Positions 35,555 to 44,337 are shown, counted from the stretch's first letter. The stretch: 64,000 nt of DNA from Streptomyces sp. MZ04 (GCF_004684775.1 NZ_SRIC01000006.1:1-64000); one strand, 5' to 3'. The notes: generated from the sequence alone by a model not told the origin. Numbers and translations are program-made.

Positions 35555-36714
35555 GTGCGCTCGTGATGCCCGACGCCGCGTCGGCACCCGCCGCCGGATC
35601 CAACAGAACAACGCTCGGCGAACACGTCCTGGGCCAACTGCTGCGCCTGGCCCCCATCGCCGGGCTGGCGGACGCGGACACGCGCACGTACGGCCAGGTC
35701 CTCATGGACTCCCTGACGGACACCGCGCACCGGCCGTTGACTCTGCCGCCGGCCTCGCTCAGCTACATCTCCGATGACCACACCCCGGTCGAGTTCTCCC
35801 TCGCCTTAACCCCGGATGCCGCTCCGACTCTGCGCATGCTGGTGGAACCCGGTTGCGCTTCCGGTGACATGGCCGAGAGCGGTCGTGCCGGCCTGAAGGT
35901 CATCCGTGAGATGGCCGACCGGTGGAATTTCTCCACCGCTCAACTCGACGCCGTGGAAGACCTTTTCTTCCCGGACGCCGCGGAGGGGCCGATGGCTCTC
36001 TGGTACGCGCTGGATCTGCGTCCCGGAGGAGTACCCGGGGTCAAGGTCTATCTGAACCCCTCTGCCGACGGCCCCGAGAACGCCGCCCGTACAGTGCGGG
36101 AAGCGCTGCAGCGACTCGGCCACCCCGACGCGTTCGCAGCGCTTCCCGACGCGGCGGGCTACCCCTTCATCGCCCTCGATCTGGGCAGTTGGGCGACGCC
36201 TCGCGCCAGGGTGTACGTCAAGCATCCCCGCATGTCCGCAGACGATGCCGTCACGGTGAGCCGTACCGCGCCCGGCCTGGCGGAAGACCAGGTCAGATCC
36301 TTCTTCCGGCTGGCCACGGGATCGGCCCCGCTGCCCGGCCGGAAGGCCGGAGAGAGCCCGCGGCTACTGCGGCGGCCCGCGCTCACCTGCCATGCCTTCA
36401 CGGACAGAGAGACCGCCTCACCGAGCGGCTTCACGCTGCACATCCCCGTCCGGGACTACGTCCGCGACGACGAGGAGGCCCTCACCCGGGCTACGGCCCT
36501 GCTGAGCCACTTCGGCATGGACGCATCGGCCCTCCGTCGAGCCCTGGCCGCCCTCACCCCCCGGGAACTCACCGACGGCGTCGGGCTGATCGCCTACCTG
36601 GCCCTCGCGCATCAGCAGCACCAGCAGCCCCGCGTCACCGTCTACCTCTCCTCCGAGGCGTACGCGGTCCGCCCGCCGCCGTCCCTGCCTCAGCGGGAAA
36701 CAAGCGCCCCCTGA
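35551..36714 (+). CDS. Aromatic (indole/tryptophan) prenyltransferase, ABBA/DMATS fold
   Basis: 387-aa soluble prenyltransferase of the DMATS superfamily, which attaches a dimethylallyl group to an indole ring. Seen: PVEFSLAL strand, LWYALDLRPGGVPGVKVYLNPSADG, ARVYVKHPR, and LHIPVRDYVRDDEEA, corresponding to successive ABBA barrel strands with the basic diphosphate-binding residues. Family knowledge: bacterial relatives include IptA of Streptomyces SN-593 (6-dimethylallyltryptophan) and SCO7467. GTG 35551 is chosen because it forms a GTGA overlap; the frame is open to 35512. TTA codon at 35806-35808 suggests bldA control. The regiochemistry cannot be told. Confidence 0.85.
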   Translation: MSALVMPDAASAPAAGSNRTTLGEHVLGQLLRLAPIAGLADADTRTYGQVLMDSLTDTAHRPLTLPPASLSYISDDHTPVEFSLALTPDAAPTLRMLVEPGCASGDMAESGRAGLKVIREMADRWNFSTAQLDAVEDLFFPDAAEGPMALWYALDLRPGGVPGVKVYLNPSADGPENAARTVREALQRLGHPDAFAALPDAAGYPFIALDLGSWATPRARVYVKHPRMSADDAVTVSRTAPGLAEDQVRSFFRLATGSAPLPGRKAGESPRLLRRPALTCHAFTDRETASPSGFTLHIPVRDYVRDDEEALTRATALLSHFGMDASALRRALAALTPRELTDGVGLIAYLALAHQQHQQPRVTVYLSSEAYAVRPPPSLPQRETSAP

Positions 36715-36775
36715 GCAGGGGCGCGGCATCACAAGCCACGTACCAAGCACACGTAGAGCAAAAGGAAGAACGCCA

Positions 36776-38149
36776 GTGGAGCCCTACCGCATCAAGGTTG
36801 TCGAGCCCCTCGCCATCACGACTCGCGCGCAGCGCGAGGAGGCCCTCAAGCGGGTCGCCTACAACCCCTTCGACCTGCGTGCCGACGAGGTCACCATCGA
36901 TCTGCTGAGTGACTCGGGAACAGGCGCGCTCTCCGCAGCCCAACTGGCCGCCGGTATGAACGCTGACGAGTCCTACGCCGGATCCCGCTCGTTCTACCGC
37001 TGGCACGCCGTCGTCAGCGAACTCACCGGATATCCGCACATCCTGCCGACCCATCAAGGAAGGGCGGCGGAACGCATTCTGTTCGCCGCGCTCCTCGAAC
37101 CCGGCAGCACCGTCCTGTCGAACACTCACTTCGACACCACTCGCGCCAACGTGGAACTGACCGGCTGCCAGGCACGTGACCTGCCCTGCGCCGAGGCCGC
37201 GGACCTCGACAGCGATTATCCCTTCAAGGGCAACATCGACCTGTCCGCTCTTCAGCAGGCGCTCGAGAGCGCACAGGAGTCCCCCGTCTCGGCCGTGGTG
37301 ATGACCATCACCAACAACGGTGGTGGCGGGCAGCCGGTCTCCATGGAGAACCTGCGCCAAACGGCAGAACTGTGCCGCCGCCACAACGTCCCCATGATTC
37401 TGGACGCCGCGCGCTTCGCGGAGAACGCCTGGCTGGTGACCCGCCGCGAACCCGGATACCAGGACCGCACCCCCCGCCAGGTCTCCGAAGAGGCCTTCGG
37501 GCTGGCGGACGGATGCATCATGAGCGCCAAAAAGGACGGCATCGTCCACATCGGCGGCTTCATCGGTCTCAAGGACCCCGAACTCGCCGAGAAGTGCAAT
37601 GGGCTGCTCATCGCCACCGAAGGCTTCTCCACCTACGGCGGTCTGGCCGGCCGTGACCTCGACATGATGGCCCAGGGCCTCCTCGAGGTCACCGAGCCGA
37701 CCTATCTGGCGGAGCGCGCCGAGGCAGCCAACTACCTCGCCGAGCGCATCCGCGCCGTCGGCGTCGACATCGTCGAACCCGCGGGCCTGCATGCCCTCTA
37801 CCTCAACGCCGGGCGCCTCCTGCCCCACATACCGCCTCATCAGTACCCCGGCACCGCACTGGTCTGCGAGCTCTATCTGCGTGGGGGCATCCGCTCCGCA
37901 GAGCTGGGATCCCTCTACCTCGGCGAGGAGGACGACCAGGGAAACCCCGTCAAGAGCGCGCCTTACGAACTGGTGAGGCTGGCACTCCCGCGCCGCGTCT
38001 ACACCCGCAGCCACTACGACCACGTCGCCCAGACCCTGGCAGACATAGCCAAGGATCCCAGCTCGGTACACGGCTATCGCATCGTGGGGCAGTCACCGAT
38101 CCTGCGCCATTTCAGCATTCAGCTGGAACCGGTGAAATCCGCGGGCTGA
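36776..38149 (+). CDS. tnaA: Tryptophanase
   Basis: 457-aa PLP beta-eliminating lyase converting tryptophan, or here prenyltryptophan, to the indole, pyruvate and ammonia. Seen: DESYAGSRSFY, PTHQGRAAER, DAARFAENAW and the PLP lysine in MSAKKD (Lys253). Residues separating tryptophanase from tyrosine phenol-lyase favour tryptophanase: Asp in HFDTTR and His in LRHF. GTG 36776 follows AAAGGAAGAAC, 61 nt after the prenyltransferase. The pairing implies release of a prenylated indole. E. coli tnaA is controlled by a tryptophan-sensing leader, which makes the upstream leader and terminator notable. Confidence 0.93.
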   Translation: MEPYRIKVVEPLAITTRAQREEALKRVAYNPFDLRADEVTIDLLSDSGTGALSAAQLAAGMNADESYAGSRSFYRWHAVVSELTGYPHILPTHQGRAAERILFAALLEPGSTVLSNTHFDTTRANVELTGCQARDLPCAEAADLDSDYPFKGNIDLSALQQALESAQESPVSAVVMTITNNGGGGQPVSMENLRQTAELCRRHNVPMILDAARFAENAWLVTRREPGYQDRTPRQVSEEAFGLADGCIMSAKKDGIVHIGGFIGLKDPELAEKCNGLLIATEGFSTYGGLAGRDLDMMAQGLLEVTEPTYLAERAEAANYLAERIRAVGVDIVEPAGLHALYLNAGRLLPHIPPHQYPGTALVCELYLRGGIRSAELGSLYLGEEDDQGNPVKSAPYELVRLALPRRVYTRSHYDHVAQTLADIAKDPSSVHGYRIVGQSPILRHFSIQLEPVKSAG

Positions 38150-38167
38150 CCTCCCCCTCCAGGACAC

Positions 38168-38335
38168 CGTTTGGTACGCGGCTGGTCCGAGAAGGCCAGG
38201 GAGGGGCGGCACCGACCGTTGGACGACGCCCCGTACTGGGCCGGTGAGTCGTTCACCGACTCCGCCGCGGGCGTCCGGATCGAGGTGCTGAGCGCCGACG
38301 GGTACGGCGAGACCGTGCGGATCACCAAGTCGTGA
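38168..38335 (+). pseudogene. C-terminal remnant of an exported protein (protease-like tail)
   Basis: After the tnaA stop, the same frame reads a stretch ending SFTDSAAGVRIEVLSADG then YGETVRITKS and TGA. It resembles the beta-sandwich tail of secreted Streptomyces metalloproteases, from memory only. No start, ribosome site or catalytic part precedes it, so it is a gene end left by a deletion. A 14-bp tandem duplication spans its stop codon (38320-38347). Confidence 0.4.
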
Positions 38336-38347
38336 TCGCCAAGTCGT
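38320..38347 (+). repeat. 14-bp tandem duplication across the stop of the protease-like remnant
   Basis: GATCACCAAGTCGT then GATCGCCAAGTCGT; the TGA stop at 38333-38335 straddles the junction. Confidence 0.8.
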
Positions 38348-38364
38348 AGCGTCCCGGACGCAGT

Positions 38365-38408
38365 TGTGCCCCGGCTCCTGGAATCCGCCGCCGAGGAGCC
38401 GGGGCACA
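38365..38408. terminator. Strong bidirectional hairpin terminator
   Basis: TGTGCCCCGGCTCC (38365-38378) and GGAGCCGGGGCACA (38395-38408) form a perfect 14-bp stem with a 16-nt loop. It lies between convergent transcription units (tnaA side and the ABC importer). No T-run follows, as is common in Streptomyces. Confidence 0.8.
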
Positions 38409-38431
38409 GCCGTGTTCAGCCGCTGCCGTGT

Positions 38432-39415
38432 TCAGGCCGCCTCGGGAAAGTGGCACGCCACCTGCCGCGCCGTGCCCGGTGCCGTGGTCCGCAGTGTCGG
38501 CGCCTCGGTGCGGCAGATCTCCTGCGCCTTGGCGCACCGTGGGTGGAAGGTGCAGCCGGGCGGGGGAGCGGCCGGGCTCGGGGGATCACCGAGCAGGGTG
38601 ATCCGCTCGCGGGCCCGCTCGGCCGCCGGGTCCGGCAGCGGGACGGCGGACAGCAGGGCCCGGGTGTACGGGTGGGCGGGAGCCGCGTACACCCGTTCCT
38701 TCTCGCCGATCTCGACGATGCGGCCCAGGTACATCACGGCGACCCGGTCGCAGACCCGCTTGACCACGGACAGGTCGTGGGCGATGAAGAGATAGGCGAG
38801 GCCGAGTTCGCGCTGCAGCCGTTCCATCAGGTTGACGATCTGGGCCTGGACGGAGACGTCGAGGGCGGAGACCGGCTCGTCGGCGATGACGAGCCGGGGC
38901 CCGGTGGCCAGGGCGCGGGCGATGCCGATGCGCTGGGCCTGGCCACCGGAGAATTCGTGCGGATAGCGGTCGATGTGCTCGGGGATGAGCCCCACCAACT
39001 CCATCAACTCCACTGCGCGCCTGCGGGCGTCCGCCGCCGAACTGCCCTGAACGAGCAGCGGATCGGAGATGATCCGGGCCACCGTCTGGCGGGGGTTGAG
39101 GGAGGAGTGCGGGTCCTGGAAGACCATCTGGAGGTCTGTGCGGAGCGGCTTCAGCTCGCGCTGTGACAGGTGGCTGATGTCGCGCCCGTCGTACGTGAGG
39201 GAGCCCGCGGTGGGTTCCAGGAGCCGGACGATCATACGGCCGGTGGTGGACTTGCCACAGCCGGACTCTCCGACGAGGCCCAGCGTCTCGCCTGCCGCCA
39301 CATCGAAGGTGATGCCGTCGACGGCCCGGACCGGGGCGGAGCGCCGCCTCCCGGGGAACGTCATCGTCAAGTCCCGTACGGAAAGGAGAGGTTCGGTGGA
39401 TTCCATGAGGCTCAT
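38432..39415 (-). CDS. Oligopeptide ABC transporter ATPase (DppF/OppF-type)
   Basis: 327-aa ABC ATPase. Seen: Walker A GESGCGKST, Q-loop VFQDPHSSLNPR, signature EFSGGQAQRIGIARAL, Walker B RLVIADEP followed by SALDVSVQAQI, switch AHDLSVV. The C-terminal oligopeptide extension has the Cys motif GCTFHPRCAKAQEIC. It energises peptide import together with the next four genes. ATG 39415 overlaps the neighbour stop as ATGA; the longer open frame is a shadow. The 3' end carries a GCCGTGTTCAG duplication. Confidence 0.9.
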   Translation of the reverse strand: MSLMESTEPLLSVRDLTMTFPGRRRSAPVRAVDGITFDVAAGETLGLVGESGCGKSTTGRMIVRLLEPTAGSLTYDGRDISHLSQRELKPLRTDLQMVFQDPHSSLNPRQTVARIISDPLLVQGSSAADARRRAVELMELVGLIPEHIDRYPHEFSGGQAQRIGIARALATGPRLVIADEPVSALDVSVQAQIVNLMERLQRELGLAYLFIAHDLSVVKRVCDRVAVMYLGRIVEIGEKERVYAAPAHPYTRALLSAVPLPDPAAERARERITLLGDPPSPAAPPPGCTFHPRCAKAQEICRTEAPTLRTTAPGTARQVACHFPEAA

Positions 39416-40440
39416 GAGGCGACGCCTTCGTCCGCGGGGAAATGGCAGGCGGCCGGATGTCCGGCCGGTCCTTCGAGGAGCGGGAGTTGCGTCTCGCAGC
39501 GGGAGCGCGCCCCGGCGGGGACGCCGACGAGCTGGGGGCAGCGGGGCGCGAACGCGCATCCGACGGCCGGGGTGAGCAGGGACGGCGGGCTGCCGGGAAT
39601 CGTCCGCAGCGGCGCTTCGTCGCTGTCGTCGAGGCGGGGCAGGGAGTCGAGCAGTCCGCGGGTGTAGGGGTGGGCCGGTGTCGCGAACAGGGTGTCCGCG
39701 TCGGCCTGTTCGACGGCCCGGCCGCCATACATCACCAGGACCTCGTGGGCGACCCGGGCCACCACGCCGAGATCGTGCGTGATCAAGACGACCGCGAGCC
39801 CCCGTTCCTGCTGCAGCCGGGCGATCAGCTCCAGGATCTGGGCCTGGACCGTGACGTCGAGGGCTGTGGTCGGCTCGTCGGCGATGAGCAGCTCCGGCTC
39901 GCAGACCAGCGCCATGGCGATCATCACGCGCTGCCGCATGCCGCCGGAGAACTGGTGCGGGTACTCGCCCGCGCGGCGGCGCGGCTCGGGGATGCCGACC
40001 TCGGCCAGGGCGTCAACGGCCCGCTCCCGTGCGGTCTTTCGCCGACTGCCGAAGTGCACCCGGTGGTGTTCGGCGATCTGCTCGCCCACCGTGTAGAAGG
40101 GGTGCAGGCTGGAGAGCGGGTCCTGGAAGACCATGGCCATCCGCCGGCCGCGCAGCCGGTTCAGTTCGCGCTCGGACCGGCCGACCAGCTCCTGGCCGTC
40201 GAGTGCGACCGAGCCGGTGACTTCGGCGCCGGTGTGCAGGCCCATCACCGCCATGGAAGTGACGGACTTGCCCGATCCCGACTCGCCGACGATGCCGAGG
40301 GTCTCGCCTCGCCGCACCTCGAAACCGAGGCTGTCCACGGCCCGAACCACACCGCGCGGGGTGCGGAAGGTGACCGTCAAGTCCCGTACGGAGAGCATGG
40401 GTTGGTCCGACGCGGAAGGCGCGGCTCGGGAAGCGCTCAT
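39412..40440 (-). CDS. Oligopeptide ABC transporter ATPase (DppD/OppD-type)
   Basis: 342-aa ABC ATPase paired with the DppF-type subunit. Seen: GESGSGKSVTSMAVMGL (Walker A), FQDPLSSLHPF, QFSGGMRQRVMIAMAL signature, LIADEPTTALDVTVQAQIL (Walker B), ITHDLGVV. The C-terminal oligo-HPY extension has GCAFAPRCPQLVG. ATG 40440 is the homologous start and shares a base with the downstream-permease stop. Cytoplasmic face of the importer. Confidence 0.9.
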   Translation of the reverse strand: MSASRAAPSASDQPMLSVRDLTVTFRTPRGVVRAVDSLGFEVRRGETLGIVGESGSGKSVTSMAVMGLHTGAEVTGSVALDGQELVGRSERELNRLRGRRMAMVFQDPLSSLHPFYTVGEQIAEHHRVHFGSRRKTARERAVDALAEVGIPEPRRRAGEYPHQFSGGMRQRVMIAMALVCEPELLIADEPTTALDVTVQAQILELIARLQQERGLAVVLITHDLGVVARVAHEVLVMYGGRAVEQADADTLFATPAHPYTRGLLDSLPRLDDSDEAPLRTIPGSPPSLLTPAVGCAFAPRCPQLVGVPAGARSRCETQLPLLEGPAGHPAACHFPADEGVAS

Positions 40441-41426
40441 CAGTACCTCACTCGCGGATCGACGACGGCGTACAGCAGATCGACCGCCAGGTTGGCGACG
40501 ACGATGAAGGTGGCGGCGAGCAGGGTGACGCCGAGGATGACCGGCTGGTCGCCGCTGGACAGCGCACCGTAGAAGAGCCGCCCGATGCCGGGAAGCCCGA
40601 AGATGGACTCGGTGATCACCGCGCCCGCGAGTAGCCCGCCCAGGTCCATCCCGAAGAGGGTGAGGATGGGCGTCATCCCGGCCCTCAGCCCGTGCTTGAC
40701 CACGACCTTGCGGCGCGGAAGACCCTTGGCGCGGGCGGTGCGGATGTACGGCTCCGCCATCGTCTCGATCATCGAACTGCGGCTCTGGCGCGCGTACATG
40801 GCCGCGTACAGGATGGCCAGGGCCAGCCAGGGGAGCAGTAGGTTCGAGGCCCAGTGGAGCGGGTCGGAGGTCAGCTCCACGTACTTCGGGTAGGGCAGGA
40901 GCCCGGCCGTGCGGATCAGCCCGTAGATGAGCATCATCGAGGTGAAGTAGACGGGCAGGGACGCGGCGGCGACCGCGCCGACCATCAGGGCGCGGTCGGT
41001 GAGGGTGTCCTTGTGCAGGGCGGCGGTGACGCCCGCGGTCAGCCCGATGCACAGCCACAGCACTGCGGCGCCGAGCGCGAGTGATGCGGAGACCGGAAGC
41101 CGGTCCATCAGCAGGTCCCACACACCTTCGCTGTTCTCGTACGAGTAGCCCAGGCACGGGAAGTCGCAGTGCAGTGCGTACTGTCCTGTGCCCATGGTGC
41201 GGCCCGTGAAGATGCCGGTGACGAAGTCCGCGAACTGCCGCCACAGGGGCTGGTCAAGGCCCATGTGCTCGCGGATCGCCGCCAGGCGTTCGGTGCTGCA
41301 CGACTTGCCGCAGGCGGCGGCCGCCGGGTCGGACGGCAGGACGTAGAAGATCGTGAAGGTGACGGCGGCGACGGCGATCAGCACACCGATCACCGCGAGC
41401 AGTCGTCGCCCGATGTAGACGGTCAT
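40440..41426 (-). CDS. Oligopeptide ABC transporter permease (DppB-type)
   Basis: 328-aa permease. First helix at ~9-30 (VIGVLIAVAAVTFTIFYVL), then a large external loop with three cysteines (CGKSCS, CDFPCLG), then five helices. The EAA-like loop ARAKGLPRRKVVVKHGLRAG contacts the ATPase. The extra-long loop after helix 1 is typical of DppB. ATG 41426 overlaps the permease gene transcribed ahead of it. Confidence 0.88.
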   Translation of the reverse strand: MTVYIGRRLLAVIGVLIAVAAVTFTIFYVLPSDPAAAACGKSCSTERLAAIREHMGLDQPLWRQFADFVTGIFTGRTMGTGQYALHCDFPCLGYSYENSEGVWDLLMDRLPVSASLALGAAVLWLCIGLTAGVTAALHKDTLTDRALMVGAVAAASLPVYFTSMMLIYGLIRTAGLLPYPKYVELTSDPLHWASNLLLPWLALAILYAAMYARQSRSSMIETMAEPYIRTARAKGLPRRKVVVKHGLRAGMTPILTLFGMDLGGLLAGAVITESIFGLPGIGRLFYGALSSGDQPVILGVTLLAATFIVVANLAVDLLYAVVDPRVRY

Positions 41427-42376
41427 GTGCGGCTCCCCCTCGGGTCGAGCACGTCCCGCAGCGCGTCGCCGAGCAGCGTGAAGGCGAGCACGGTGAGGAA
41501 GAGACAGATGCTGGGGATGACGAAGTACATGGGGTCGGTGTCGTAGAAGGCGACGCTCTCGGCGATCATCTGGCCCCAGGAGGGGGTGGGCGGGCGGACG
41601 CCGACGCCCAGATAGCTCAGGGCCGCCTCGGTGGCGATCATGCCGGGGATGATGAGGGTGGTGTACGCGATGACCGGCCCGGCGACGCCCGGGAGGATGT
41701 CACGGGTGAGGATGCGCCAGGATCCTGAACCGCCGACGCGGGCGGCGTCGACGTACTCGCGGTGCTTGAGCGAGAGCGTCTGACCGCGCACCACACGGGC
41801 GATGCCGGGCCAGCCGAAGACCCCGATGACGGTGATCATCAGCACGACCCGGTTCACATCCCGGGCCACGGACATCATCGCGATCATGAAGATGAGGGAG
41901 GGGAAGGACATCGTCAGGTCCATCAGGCGGGAGAGCACCGTGTCGGTGCGCCCGCCGAAGTAGCCGGCGGCGATCCCGGCCGCCGTGCCGGCGACCACGA
42001 CGATGGCGGTGGCAGTGACGGCGATGAGCAGGGACACCTGGCCGCCGTGCACGACCCGGGCGAACAGGTCGCGCCCTGTGACGGGTTCGACGCCGAGCCA
42101 GTGCTCGGCGGAGATGCCGCCGAGCGAGCCGATCGGCTGCCCGCCGAGATAGGGGTCGACGGCGTCCTTGTCGAACTCCTCGGGGGACCAGCCGGCCAGC
42201 TCGCTGAGCAGTGGTGCGGCCACCGCCATGATCGCGAAGAGCGCAATCACGACGAGGGAGACGCGCACGGAGACACGGCGGCCGAGCTCCCGGCGGGCGA
42301 TCCGCCAGGGGCCGCTGCCCGCCGAAGCGGCCTCGGCGGCCGGTGCGGATGCGGCGGATGCGGAGGTAGTGGTCAT
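41423..42376 (-). CDS. Oligopeptide ABC transporter permease (DppC-type)
   Basis: 317-aa DppC permease. It has a cytosolic Ala/Ser-rich head, a helix (~38-60), the LGVEPVTGRDLFARVVHGGQVSL loop typical of DppC, and the EAA-like DAARVGGSGSWRILTRDILPG, with about six helices in all. ATG 42376 is chosen over a longer shadow frame. It is 14 nt from the binding-protein gene. Confidence 0.88.
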   Translation of the reverse strand: MTTTSASAASAPAAEAASAGSGPWRIARRELGRRVSVRVSLVVIALFAIMAVAAPLLSELAGWSPEEFDKDAVDPYLGGQPIGSLGGISAEHWLGVEPVTGRDLFARVVHGGQVSLLIAVTATAIVVVAGTAAGIAAGYFGGRTDTVLSRLMDLTMSFPSLIFMIAMMSVARDVNRVVLMITVIGVFGWPGIARVVRGQTLSLKHREYVDAARVGGSGSWRILTRDILPGVAGPVIAYTTLIIPGMIATEAALSYLGVGVRPPTPSWGQMIAESVAFYDTDPMYFVIPSICLFLTVLAFTLLGDALRDVLDPRGSRT

Positions 42377-42390
42377 GGGGGCGGCGTTCC

Positions 42391-44133
42391 TCAACCTTCG
42401 CTCTTGGCGGGGTCCTTGAGACCGACCGAGGCGTAGTCGAGCTGACCGCCGAAGGAGGTCTGCCCGTACGCGCCCGCGATGTTGGTCCCCACCACCAGCG
42501 GCCAGCGCCGGACCAGTACGGGCACGGTCGGAGCCTTGGCGAGGATCTCGCCGTCCAGCGCCTGCCAGGCCTTGACGGTCTTCCTGGAATCGGTCATGGC
42601 GGCGATCTCGTCCATCCGCTTCATGGTCGCCTTGTCGCGGAAGAGGGAGTGGTTGCCGGTGTTCCCCTTCTCCTTGATGAAGCGGCCGTCGAAGACGAAG
42701 GGCAGGAAGGTGGAGCCGGACGGGTAGTCGGGGCACCAGCCGGTGTAGACGAGGTCCGTGCGGTTCTTGGTGTCGCCGATGGTGGCGTAGAACGCGGACG
42801 GGTCGACCGTCTCGATGGTGACCTTGATGCCGGCCTTGGCGAGCGACTGCTGGATCGCCTCCGCCCGTCCCTTGTCGCCGTTGGAGACCGTCATCTTGGT
42901 GCTGAAGCCATCAGGCTTTCCGGCCTCCTTGAGCAGCTGCTTCGCCTTGTCCACATTGCCGCTGACGGGGATCTTCAGGGTGTCGGGCTGCTTGCCGTCG
43001 AAGAGGGCGGCGGGCATGTAGGCGGTGGAGGGGGCATTGAAGGCGGGGCCGCCGGATGAGGTGGTCACGGCGTCCCTGTCGAGGGCGTACTGAACGGCCT
43101 GACGGACCTTCACGTCGGTGAACGGTGCCCGTCCGGTGTGCATCTGCACCATGTCGGTGCAGTTGGTCGACTCGGCGAGCAGCCGCTTGCGGACATCGGC
43201 CTTGGGCAGCACCTTCACCCCGCTCTCCGGCCGCAGCGCGTACCACGGGACGGTGGAGGCGTCCGCGCCCTGGCTGGCGATCATCCGGTCGTCGATCTGA
43301 TTGGGACGCAGCCCCATCACCATGACCAGCTTGTCCGGGTACGCCTTGCGTATCGGGTCGGTCTTGGGGTCCCAGTGCGGGTTGCGGACCAGGACGATCT
43401 TCTTGTTGCGCTGATACGTCTGGATCTTGTACGGGCCCGAGGAGAAAGGGCGGTTGTCGTAGCGAGGCCCGTTGTCCTTCGCCTTCGGTACCGGAGCGAA
43501 GGTGGGCATCACCGTCACGTTGGGGAACTCGGCGAAGGGCTTGCGCAGTTCGAAGACGATCGTCCTGTCGTCCGGCGTCCTGATGGAGTCCAGGTGCTTG
43601 CCGTCGGCGGGGCCCTGGTAGCCCTTGGCGCCCTTGAGGTAGCGGGCGGCGTAGTCGGCGCCGCCGGGCAGGTCGGGGGAGAAGGACCGCTCGACGTTGT
43701 ACTTGACGTCCTGCGCGGTGATCGGCGTTCCGTCCTCGTACTTGACCCCTGCCTTGAGGTGGAAGGTCCAGGTCTTGGCGCCGTTGGAGGAGGTGCCGAG
43801 GTCGGTCGCGAGGTCGGGGGTGAGCTCGCCGCCCGCGGTTCCGGGGGCTGCCTTGTACGACACCAGGGTGCGGTAGAGCAGCCGGGTCCCGAAGTTCATG
43901 TCGCTCATGACCCAGTTGCGGGCCGGGTCGAGGTGCGTGAAGTCCGTGTTCGACAGGACGGTGAGGGTGCCGCCCTTCTGCGGAGTCCCCCCGATCACCT
44001 TGCCGTTGTTGGCCGTTGCGAGGTTCTTGCCGCGGGCGCCGCCCGTCTTCTCTCCGCCGGAGCAGCCGGCCGTGCCGAGGATGAGGGCCGCCGCCAGTGT
44101 GACGGCGAGGGCGGTACAGGTGCGCTTGTCCAT
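42391..44133 (-). CDS. Oligopeptide ABC transporter substrate-binding lipoprotein (family 5)
   Basis: 580-aa extracytoplasmic binding protein, first gene of the importer operon. The lipoprotein signal peptide ends GTAGC (Cys24). The body shows SBP_bac_5 features: LSNTDFTHLDPARNWVMSD, LKAGVKYEDGTPITAQDVKYNVERSF, and VRQAVQYALDRDAV. The likely ligand is a hydroxyproline-containing peptide. This is inferred because its promoter shares an operator with the divergent hydroxyproline genes. ATG 44133 is the family-typical start. Confidence 0.9.
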   Translation of the reverse strand: MDKRTCTALAVTLAAALILGTAGCSGGEKTGGARGKNLATANNGKVIGGTPQKGGTLTVLSNTDFTHLDPARNWVMSDMNFGTRLLYRTLVSYKAAPGTAGGELTPDLATDLGTSSNGAKTWTFHLKAGVKYEDGTPITAQDVKYNVERSFSPDLPGGADYAARYLKGAKGYQGPADGKHLDSIRTPDDRTIVFELRKPFAEFPNVTVMPTFAPVPKAKDNGPRYDNRPFSSGPYKIQTYQRNKKIVLVRNPHWDPKTDPIRKAYPDKLVMVMGLRPNQIDDRMIASQGADASTVPWYALRPESGVKVLPKADVRKRLLAESTNCTDMVQMHTGRAPFTDVKVRQAVQYALDRDAVTTSSGGPAFNAPSTAYMPAALFDGKQPDTLKIPVSGNVDKAKQLLKEAGKPDGFSTKMTVSNGDKGRAEAIQQSLAKAGIKVTIETVDPSAFYATIGDTKNRTDLVYTGWCPDYPSGSTFLPFVFDGRFIKEKGNTGNHSLFRDKATMKRMDEIAAMTDSRKTVKAWQALDGEILAKAPTVPVLVRRWPLVVGTNIAGAYGQTSFGGQLDYASVGLKDPAKSEG

Positions 44134-44195
44134 GAGTGGTCACTCCGGAGGAGTCGAGCAGCCAGAGTTGGAGAGCTGGCTGGAATGTGACCCGT

Positions 44196-44224
44196 AACAT
44201 AGTAATGTGAAATTGCACTGACAA
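44196..44224 (-). promoter_or_regulatory. Promoter of the peptide importer with operator in the spacer
   Basis: On the minus strand, TTGTCA (44224-44219) and TATGTT (44201-44196) are separated by exactly 17 nt. The spacer holds the operator GTGCAATTTCAC, so a bound repressor would block RNA polymerase directly. A further GTGA-N4-TAAC sequence (44187-44198) overlaps the -10 and extends toward the start. Confidence 0.7.
44207..44218 (+). promoter_or_regulatory. Operator site A (GntR/FCD regulon motif)
   Basis: GTGAAATTGCAC, one of five related 12-mers in this island matching GTGA[AC]AT[TG][GT][CT]A[CT]. It is placed between the -35 and -10 of the importer promoter. Confidence 0.6.
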
Positions 44225-44337
44225 GGTGTGAGCTACTTCGTTACCCACCCGTTCCCAAGTGGGCTGCTGCGTTTGATCCTTCAACTGCGGGATCGATGGG
44301 GCTCGTTGATCGCCACCCTTGGCAGATACAGTGCAAT

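Noticed and set aside
36776-38149. tnaA as tyrosine phenol-lyase
   Set aside because: Asp in HFDTT and His in LRHF follow the tryptophanase pattern.
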